Source: Polyangiaceae bacterium
GTDB lineage: Bacteria; Myxococcota_A; Polyangia; Polyangiales; Polyangiaceae
Length of the DNA: 64,000 nt
NCBI GenBank assembly: GCA_020633205.1
Contig: JACKEB010000013.1
Location: 682,001 to 746,000, forward strand
Direction of reading: 5' to 3'
The notes beneath the pieces were generated by a model. The model searched no databases and was not told where the DNA came from. It was given only the letters and a program-made list of their open reading frames with translations. Positions 16,132 to 24,500 of the stretch are shown piece by piece. Both the position numbers and the translations under genes were made by a program. Numbering within the stretch: the stretch's first letter is position 1; each line of letters opens with the position of its first letter.

Positions 16132-18351
16132 ATGCGTTGGATGTCGTTGGTGGTTGTTGGGGTAGCGCTGAGTTCCATGGGCTGCGCGGCGAAGCAAAAG
16201 AGCGCAGCTCAGCCGGTGCTGCCGCTCACCACGGTGAGGCTCTACGAAACTGGAGTCGGATACTTCGAGCGCGCGGGTACGCTCGAAGGAGGCACGGACA
16301 CTTTGCCAGTGCCAGCTTCCCACGTCGACGACGCCCTCAAGACGCTCATTGTCATGACCAACGGCGGGAAGGCGCAGGTCTCTGCGGTCGAGTTCGACAG
16401 TGTCATGAGCCGGGGTCTGGCCCGCTCCCTGGCCGCTTTGCCCCTCGAGTCGGACTCGCCCGTTACCTACGAGGATGTGTTGAACAGCCTCAAGGGCGTC
16501 GAACTCGAGGTCGTGAGCGCCAACAAATCAGTGCGGGGCAAGCTCGTTGAAGTAACCAAAGCTCCGCCGGTGCCCATCGACGTGTTGGAGGAGACCAGCA
16601 AGACGGCGGACTCCAAGCCGGCGGAGCCGCGTTACCTCCCGGATACAGAAAACGACCACTACCTGACCTTGCTCAGCGAAGACGGCACCTTGAGGCGGTT
16701 CCGCGCTTCTCAAGTTGCCTCGGTGCGCCCAACGGACCCGATCTTGGCTGCCCGTTTGGGCTCCGCGGCGGGGGCGCTCTCCGGACGCGCCGCCCAGATC
16801 CAACGTGGGCTCCGGGTGCTTGCGACGGAGGCAGTGCCCGTCCGCTTGGGCTACATCGCAGAAACGCCTGTGTGGCGCTCTACGTACCGCCTGGTGTTGG
16901 AGCCCGAGTCACGGAACGCCAAGATCCAGGGCTGGGCGCTGATTCACAATGACACCGACGAGCGCTGGAAGAACGTGCAGGTCGAGCTCGTCAATGGGCG
17001 TCCAGACTCGTTCTTGTTCCCGCTGTCGGCGCCGCGTTACTCCAGGCGTCCGCTGGCGGAGCCCCCGGAGAAGCTGTCGACCGTGCCGCAGCTGGCGGAT
17101 CAAACTCCCGATCAAATCTGGGGCGACAACATCGAGACCTCTGGGGGCACCGGGACCGGGTATGGCTACGGCTCAGGCCATGGTCGCTTGGGCGGGAGTC
17201 ATCGCACGCGCGCGCCAAAGGTTCGCATGGGCATGGCCTCGGTGACCGGCGGTGAGAGCGACGAGATCAGCATTGGCAATCTCGCGGACGTGGCGCAGTC
17301 CACGGGCGTCGAAGCAGGCGCGCTTTTCTCCTACCGCCTGGCAAACAAGCTGCAGCTGAGACCGCACGGTTCCGCCTTGGTACCCTTCACGTCTCAAGCG
17401 GTGGAGGCACGTCGGCTCACCTGGTTCGACGACGCGGGAAGTGCGGGCAGCGGTAACAGCTATGGGCGCAGCGGTGTTCGCCTCACCAATACCAGCGGTC
17501 AGACGCTGCCGGCCGGCCCCGTGTCCATCTACGAGAGGTCAGGTTTCAGCGGGGAAACGGGGATCCCGCGGTTGAAGCCCAAGGAACGCGCGTTCATGAA
17601 TTTCGGTGTCGATCTCGATGTCGAACTCGAGTTCGACCCAGAGTTCCGTTCAAAACCGGTCGAGGACCTGAAGAAGGTGCGCTTTGAGAACGGCGTGATG
17701 ATTGAGCACTACGTCCGCCGGAGCGAGGCCGCGTACGTCGTCACCAACCGCAGCGGCGCACCTCGGGACGTCTACTTGGTGTTGAACATCGTCAAGAACT
17801 CCAAGGTCCAAGGCGCTGACGAGCTCGACTTCGACCTGGAGAGCGACAAACCGCTCGCCGTGTTCGCGGCCAAGGCGAAGTCCAAGAGTGAGCGCAAGGT
17901 AGTGATCGAACAGGCGCTCCAGCGAAACACGCCGCTCTACAACCTGGACGTGGACGGCATGAAGGAGCTCGCGAAGAAGCCCGAACTCTCCGAACCTGAA
18001 CGGAAGATCCTCGGCGAGGCGGTAGTGCTCTTGGATTTGGTCGAGAAGGCCAACACTGCGCTAGGCGACGCCAACAAGGAGGTCGAACGTATCCAAGGCG
18101 ACCTGGAGCGGATGCGCGAGCACCTGAAGGCGCTGGGCGACAAGAGCGGTTCTCCCGCTGGGGCGAACCCAATCGTCACCCGCATCCTGGAGCTGGAGGA
18201 CCGCCTCTCGAAGCAGCGACGCACCGTGGAGAGCCTGGAGGAAACCCTCGAGCAGAAGCGTGACGACGTGAAGAAAAAGCTAGAGACGCTAGGGGAAGAC
18301 ACGCCGCCCGCGTCGCCCGCACCGGCTGCCCAGCCTGTGCCTAAGCCTTGA
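16132..18351 (+). CDS. Large lipoprotein with DUF4139-like core and C-terminal coiled coil
   Basis: ATG 16132, after a GAGGAG ribosome site, gives a signal peptide with lipobox SSMGCAAK, so the 739-aa product is likely a lipoprotein. The first part (TTVRLYETGVGYFERAG; LPVPASHVDDALKTLIVM) and the segment VPVRLGYIAETPVWRSTYRL with IQGWALIHNDTDERWKNVQV match proteins of the DUF4139 / mucoidy-inhibitor-like type, beta-rich envelope proteins of unknown role. A Gly/Tyr-rich insert near 340-360 (GTGTGYGYGSGHGRLGG) looks like a flexible loop. The last about 120 residues form a heptad-type coiled coil (ERIQGDLERMREHLKAL; LEDRLSKQRRTVESLEE) before a Pro-rich end. It lies between the kinase-FGE and giant TPR genes. 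Confidence 0.82.
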   Translation: MRWMSLVVVGVALSSMGCAAKQKSAAQPVLPLTTVRLYETGVGYFERAGTLEGGTDTLPVPASHVDDALKTLIVMTNGGKAQVSAVEFDSVMSRGLARSLAALPLESDSPVTYEDVLNSLKGVELEVVSANKSVRGKLVEVTKAPPVPIDVLEETSKTADSKPAEPRYLPDTENDHYLTLLSEDGTLRRFRASQVASVRPTDPILAARLGSAAGALSGRAAQIQRGLRVLATEAVPVRLGYIAETPVWRSTYRLVLEPESRNAKIQGWALIHNDTDERWKNVQVELVNGRPDSFLFPLSAPRYSRRPLAEPPEKLSTVPQLADQTPDQIWGDNIETSGGTGTGYGYGSGHGRLGGSHRTRAPKVRMGMASVTGGESDEISIGNLADVAQSTGVEAGALFSYRLANKLQLRPHGSALVPFTSQAVEARRLTWFDDAGSAGSGNSYGRSGVRLTNTSGQTLPAGPVSIYERSGFSGETGIPRLKPKERAFMNFGVDLDVELEFDPEFRSKPVEDLKKVRFENGVMIEHYVRRSEAAYVVTNRSGAPRDVYLVLNIVKNSKVQGADELDFDLESDKPLAVFAAKAKSKSERKVVIEQALQRNTPLYNLDVDGMKELAKKPELSEPERKILGEAVVLLDLVEKANTALGDANKEVERIQGDLERMREHLKALGDKSGSPAGANPIVTRILELEDRLSKQRRTVESLEETLEQKRDDVKKKLETLGEDTPPASPAPAAQPVPKP

Positions 18352-18352
18352 C

Positions 18353-18368
18353 CCTCACCCCCGAACCC
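18353..18368 (-). repeat. Copy of dispersed 16-bp G-rich motif (variant)
   Basis: Minus strand reads GGGTTCGGGGGTGAGG, the same variant as at 60787-60802. It starts 2 bases after the stop codon of the DUF4139-like gene. Confidence 0.6.
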
Positions 18369-18577
18369 GGAGCCAGCACCGAGCGGCGGAATCAATCCCT
18401 CGGTGACTGGTGACCTCGGGCAGCGGCCGTCCGCATTGCTCTCGCAAATCCGTGGATGTGCTCAGCATTTACCCCTAGTCCCCCGGCTTTCTCGGATATC
18501 GTATCGCCCCCAGCGTGAGCCTTGAGCGGACTTGTTCAGGAGTCCCCGAACGGCCCCCGCTGGGCGGGGATACAGCA

Positions 18578-21500
18578 ATGAACGAGGAAGCGAAGCAGCT
18601 CATCACCTTGCTCGAGTCGAGCTTGATGATGAACCCCAAGGACCCGGTCAAGCGCTACCGACTGGGACACGCCTATCACAAGAACGGGGAACTCGAGAAA
18701 GCTGCTCAGCAGTATCAGAAGACCGTCGGGCTCCAACCGGATCACTTCCTCGCACACTACAACCTCGGGCTGGTCAAGCGGGAGCAAGGCGAACTCGAGG
18801 TTGCCCTCGAAGCGCTGATCCGCGCGGCAGAGCTCAAGCCGGAGAGCGCAGACGCCCAGCAAGCTTTGGGTGACACGGCTCTGGGCATGAAACGCTTCGA
18901 GGTTGCCGCGCCCGCGCTGCAGGCGTTGGCGAAGCTCAACCCGGAGCACCCCGACGCAGCGCTGCGCGGGGGCGACGCCTACGTGGAAATCGCCGAGTGG
19001 GCTGGCGCCGTGGATTGCTACGAGCGCGCGCTGAAGGTCGCCCAGGACGACCCTTCGGTGATGCTACGCCTCGGTCGAGCCTACGTCGCAACGGAAGCCT
19101 GGGAGGCGGCCCAGCGCACGTTGCGCGAACAAACCAAGTTGGTGCCCAAAGAAGCCGCGGGTTTCAAGCTGCTCGGAAAGGCCTCTGCAGAGCTCGGCGA
19201 GCTGCAGAACTCCATCGATGCCTACCGCGAAGCGCTCGAGCTGGATCCGGAGTACGTGGAGGGACACTGCGCCATTGCGCGGACCTACGCGGCCGCCGAG
19301 CAGTACCCAGCCGCCGCAAACGCTTTCCGTGTGGCACTGCGCTTCCTACCGAAGGACGCGGCGATTCACTACGAGCTCGGTGTTGTCTTGGTCAAGCTCG
19401 AGAAGCATGAGGAGGCGATCGAGAGCCTGGAGCGCAGCATTGGCCTGGAGCCCGAGCGAGCCCTGGCGTTCGCCTTCTTGGGCGACGCGCAACGGGCGCT
19501 CGATCAGAACGCAGAGGCGCGTAAGTCCTACCGCGAGTGTGTTCGCCTCGACGCGACGCTGGTGCGCGCGAGCCGCTCTCTGGCCGGCGTTTGTCTCGAG
19601 CTTGGCCTCAAAGACGAGGCCATCGAAGCGTTCAAGCACGTGGTGCAGCTCGAGAAGGACGACGCTCACGCGCACCTCTCCTTGGCTGACCTCTACTTGA
19701 ACGCGGGCCGCGATGCGGAGGCCGCCGGCTCTCTGCAGGAAGCCTTGCGGCTCATGCCCGACGACGAGGGCGTTCTCGCGCAGGTGGGAGCCGTGCTGGT
19801 TCGCCTCGGGCGCGGGGAAGAGGCCAACCCGTTGCTCCTGAAAGCCTCCCGCCTGCTGCCCAAGGACGCGAGCGTGCGTCTGAACCTAGGCATGGCGTAT
19901 AATCAGGCGGAAAAGTGGGAGCTGGCAAAGCAGGCGCTCACCAAGGCACTCGAGCTCGCCGAAGCGGCAGGCTCGGAGGGAGTCGAAGAGTATCGCGCGC
20001 CGTTCTCGGCGGCGCTCGCTCGGCGCGAGCTCGGTAAGGCGTGTCGCGCACAAGGCGACACGAAGGAGGCTGTGGAAGCGTTCGAGATCGCCCTGCAGCT
20101 CGATCCCACGTACACCGACTTGTGGCAGGGGCTGGGGGAGCTGCGTGCAGAGCTCTCAGACCCTGCAGGCGCCGCCGAGGCGTACTATCGCGCAGCAGAA
20201 GCTTTCCCTGCGGATCTAGATGTTCAGCGCGTCTCCGGCAAGGTGCTCCAGGGAGTCGGTCGTCACGCCGACGCAGTGGAAGTGCTCCGCCGGGTCGCGG
20301 ACGTGGAGGAAGACGACTACCGCACCCTCGGCGCCCTCGGCCGCTCCCTGAACCAGCTAGAGCGCTGGACCGACGCGCGCGCCGTGTTGAAGGAAGCGGT
20401 GCGACTGCGCCCCGATATGGGCGAGGCGCTCAAAGAGCTGGGGCGCGCCGCCACCGAGCTGGGTGAAACGGACGAGGCACTGGACGCGCTGCAGCGCGCG
20501 CTGGAAATTGACCCCGACTACGCTCCAGGTCAGGTACTGGTCGGGCGTATCCTCGCGGAACGAGAGCAGTACGCCAAGGCGCTGGAAGCATTCGAGCTGG
20601 CCGAAAAGGTGTTCAACGAACGGTCGAACTCCGAGGATGAGGCCATCGCCACCGCGGGTCATCACGACCTGGTTGGGTTGCAGCCGCACCTCGGCCGCGT
20701 GCGGCTGGTGCTCAAACAGTTCGAGCCGGCTTCCCGTAGCTTGCGGGTTGCGACGAAGACGGCACCCAAGGACGCCGACCTGGCGCTGTGTCTGGGCCAG
20801 GCACTCCTCGGCTTGGAGGACCAGCACGCTGCGCGCCTTGCGCTCGAGGAGGCCGCGCGTCTCGATGCGAGCAGCGAGAATAATCGCGGGGAAATCTACA
20901 AGCTGCTCGGTCCGGTGTGCCGCGCTGCGGGCGACGCGACCGCCGCGGAGGCGGCGTTCAGGCGGGCGACGGAGCTCGAGCCGGATTGTCTCGAGGCGCA
21001 GGTCGCCCTGGGTGAGCTCTTGGACGCGCGCGGCGCCGACGCTGAGGCGGTGCAGGCTTTTGAAGCAGCCGTCGGGCTAGCGCCTCAAGAGGCCAAGCTC
21101 TACGCGGCGCTCGGTGGGAGCTTGCAAAAGCTCGGTCGCTTCGAAGAGAGCGCGGAGCGCTTCGCGGAGGCTGTGAAGTTCGGGGCCGGAGATCCGGACA
21201 TCTTGCTCAGCCTGGGCATCGGCTACTTCAAGACACGGCGCTGGGCCGAAGCCAAGCAAGCCCTACAAGAGAGTTTGCGGCTACGGGGAGACTCCCTCGA
21301 GTGTACTCAGTACCTCGCGGATACGCTTGCGGAGTTGGGGGAGGGGCCCGCCGCGGCCGACTTGTTCCAGCAAGCGGTCGTACTGGACCCGAAGTTTGGG
21401 CGGGGCTATGAGCGCCTCGCGGAACTCCGCATCGCCCAAGGGCAGGACGAGGCTGCGGCGGCTGCGCTGACGCCACTCCTCGACCTTGAGCCCCCCACAG

Positions 21501-24500
21501 CCAAGCGCTGGGCCCTGCTCGGTGGGTGTCGCATACGACTTGGGCAGTTCTCCGACGCGGTGAAGGCCTACGAAGCGGCCGTCATGCTACCGAACGCTGG
21601 CGGTGATGAAGCTGGCGAGCTGTACGTTTCTCTGGGGGAGGCGCGGCTTGCGGCAGGCCAACCTCAGGAGGCGCGGGACGCCTTCGATACGGCGGTCAAG
21701 TACGCTCCTGAATCGGTGCCCGCTCGCGCTGGTTTGGGACGTACCTCAGAAGCGTGTGGCTTGCTGGGCGCAGCGATCCAGGCCTACCGCGCCGCCGCGG
21801 AGCGAGACCCAAGCTTGCTCGAGGCTCAGCTTGCCCTCGGCCGGTTGTATGTCGCGACGGAGCAGGACGCGGAGGCGGTGCGTGCTCTCGAGGCGGGGGT
21901 GCGAGCGCTACCCGAGCGGCCAGACCTGCACGTGAGTTTGGGCAACGTCTTGTTGAACCTCGGCCGACCGGAGGAGGCGCAACAAAGCTTCAAGCGCGCG
22001 TTGCAGTACGCGCCCGACGACGCCCCGGCGTTCTTTGGTTTGGGAAGAGCTGAAGCCGCGCGGAAATCTTGGGCGGAAGCCAGGCAGGCGCTGCGGCAGT
22101 CCGTGCGTATCGCACCCGACCAGGCAGACTCGCAAGCTCTGCTGGGCGACGTGGAGCGTGAACTCGGCAACACTGATGACGCGATCGCCGCCTACCGCCG
22201 CTGCGTGGAGCTCGATCCCAATCGCGGCGCGGTGCATCTCGGCCTGGGCAAGGTCTTCGTCGACTTGGGGCGCCATGAGGAGGCCGTCACGTGCTTCGAA
22301 CAGGCTTCGCGTGTGTCGCCCGACGACGCGGGCATTCTGGAGACCTGGGCTGAACTCCTGAAAAAACTCGGTCGCGATGAAGAGCTGAGCGCCGTGTTGG
22401 CCAAGGCCGCCGCGCTCGCGCCCAATGACCCTGGGGCGCTGGAGAAGCTGGCGTTGCTCCAGATGGAGCGCGGCGCCTTCGCAGAGGCGCGTGACTCCTT
22501 GGAGCGACTCATCCGCCTGGCGCCAGACAGCGCCCTCGCCCATCGTCTGCTCGGGAGCGCGCTGTGGCAGCTCAGAGGCACAGGGGACGACGACACGGCG
22601 CTCATCAGCGTCACTGAGCGAGCTGTAGAGCTGGACCCCGGGTTAGCCGAAGGGTGGCAGCGGCTTGGTGATGTGTACGGAGCCAAGCGCGACGCGAAGA
22701 ACGTCGTGCGCTGCATGCTGCAGCTCACCCGACTCCAACCGAACGCTGCTCAAGCCTGGCTGAAGCTTGGCCGGGCGCAGCTCCAGCTGGATAACGCCGG
22801 CGATGCGGCTAGTGCCTTCGAGCGCGCGGCGAGCGGTGTCGATGACGCCAGTTTCCATGCGGATTGGGGGCGCGCGTTGCTCCTTTCGAGTGACAAGGCG
22901 CGGGCGACGCAGCATTTCGAGCGTTGTTTGGAGCTGGATCCCGCTCATGCCGCTGTCGTTCGACCGTTGGCATTCTGCTACGTTGAGCGCGCAGCTTGGG
23001 ACAAGGCGGCTCCCCTGCTGCAACGCCTCGTGGGGGCAGGGGAGGGCGATGTGGACGTCCAGCGTGCGCTCGCTCAGGCCCAGCAGGAACTGGGACAGGA
23101 AGGGGATGCGCTCGCGGCGCTGCAGGCCGTGGTGGCCGAGTCGCCTGAAGACCTGGCGGCATTGAAGAGCCTCGCCGAGGTGGCGGAGCGCCAGGGACAG
23201 CTTGAGCTGGCCGCGAGGAGCTTCGGTGATTGGTCGACGAAGCAACCAAGCGCTCTCGATGCTCTGCTTGGCGCCGGGCGTTGCTTGTCCGCCCTCGAGC
23301 GCTTCGAAGAAGCTCGGGCGTACCTGGATCGCTACGTCGAGCAGAAGCAGGACAACGCCGAAGCCTACAAGCTACTCGGTGAGGCTTGCGTCAAGCTGAA
23401 GGACCCAGACGGCAGTATTGCCGCATTGAAACAAGCGATTACTCTGGACCCGACCTTTCACTCCGGCGCGTCCGTGCTCGGTAGGTTGCTGGTGCGCCTG
23501 GGTAGAGACGAAGAGGCGCTTCCGTACCTGCGTCAAACCGTAGAGGCGCGCCCGGACCAGTTGGCCCTGCATGTCACGCTGGCGGGTGCTCTCGAGCGCT
23601 TGGGCAACGACACGGAAGCGGCGAGCGCGTATGAGCGCGCGGTCGCGTTGCGTCCGGAGGACCCGAATCTGCTTTCCTCGCTGGGGCTCGCTCGGCACCG
23701 CCTTGGAGACTCGAGCGGCGCGTCCGACGCCTTGGAGCGCGCGATTCGCCTTGGCGCCGATGACCCTGGGTTGAAGCTCAAGTTGGCAGACGCGCTCTTC
23801 AGCCTCCAGCGTTGGGGCGAGGTGAAGTCCAATCTGGGTGAAGCGAGCGCGGTGGCAGACGCGCGAGCCGCGAAGCAGCTGGCGCAAGCGCTAGATAACC
23901 TCGGGGAGACGCGTCCTGCATTCGAAGCCTACGCGCGCGCGCTGGAGCTCGACGCTGCCTTCGCCCCCGCGCACCCCGCCATGGCTCGCCTCGCTGTGGC
24001 CCTCGGCGAAGACGGCAAGGCCGCGGTCGCCTTCAACAAGGCGCTACGTGAGGCACCGAGCGACGAACTTCGGCGCGGATACGCCGACGCTCTGGAGCGC
24101 CTTGGGCGCCAATCGGAGCTCGAGCACGTGCTGAGCGAGCTGGTGCAGGCTCACCCGCAGGAGGCGGCGCTGTGGCGTCGCCTCGCTGGAGCGCGCGGTG
24201 AGCTGAACCAGGTAGCGCCGGCCGCTCAAGCGCTGACCCAGCTCGTCAGTCTCGAGCCGGATGATGTTACCGCGTGGAAGCAACTCGCTGTGCTACGGGC
24301 GTCGGCGGAGCTGGCTTCCGTAACGGGCGACGCGGGCTTGCTTGAAGCCAACGCGCAGGTGGTTCGGTTGGAGCCGACGAATGCCGCCGCTCAAGCGGTG
24401 GTTGGTCGCCTGCGCGCTCAGGCGGGGGAGTGGCAGCCTGCGCGTGCAGCGCTCGACGTCGCTGCGCCCGCGCTCGGCAACGACGCAGAGCTGTGGGGCC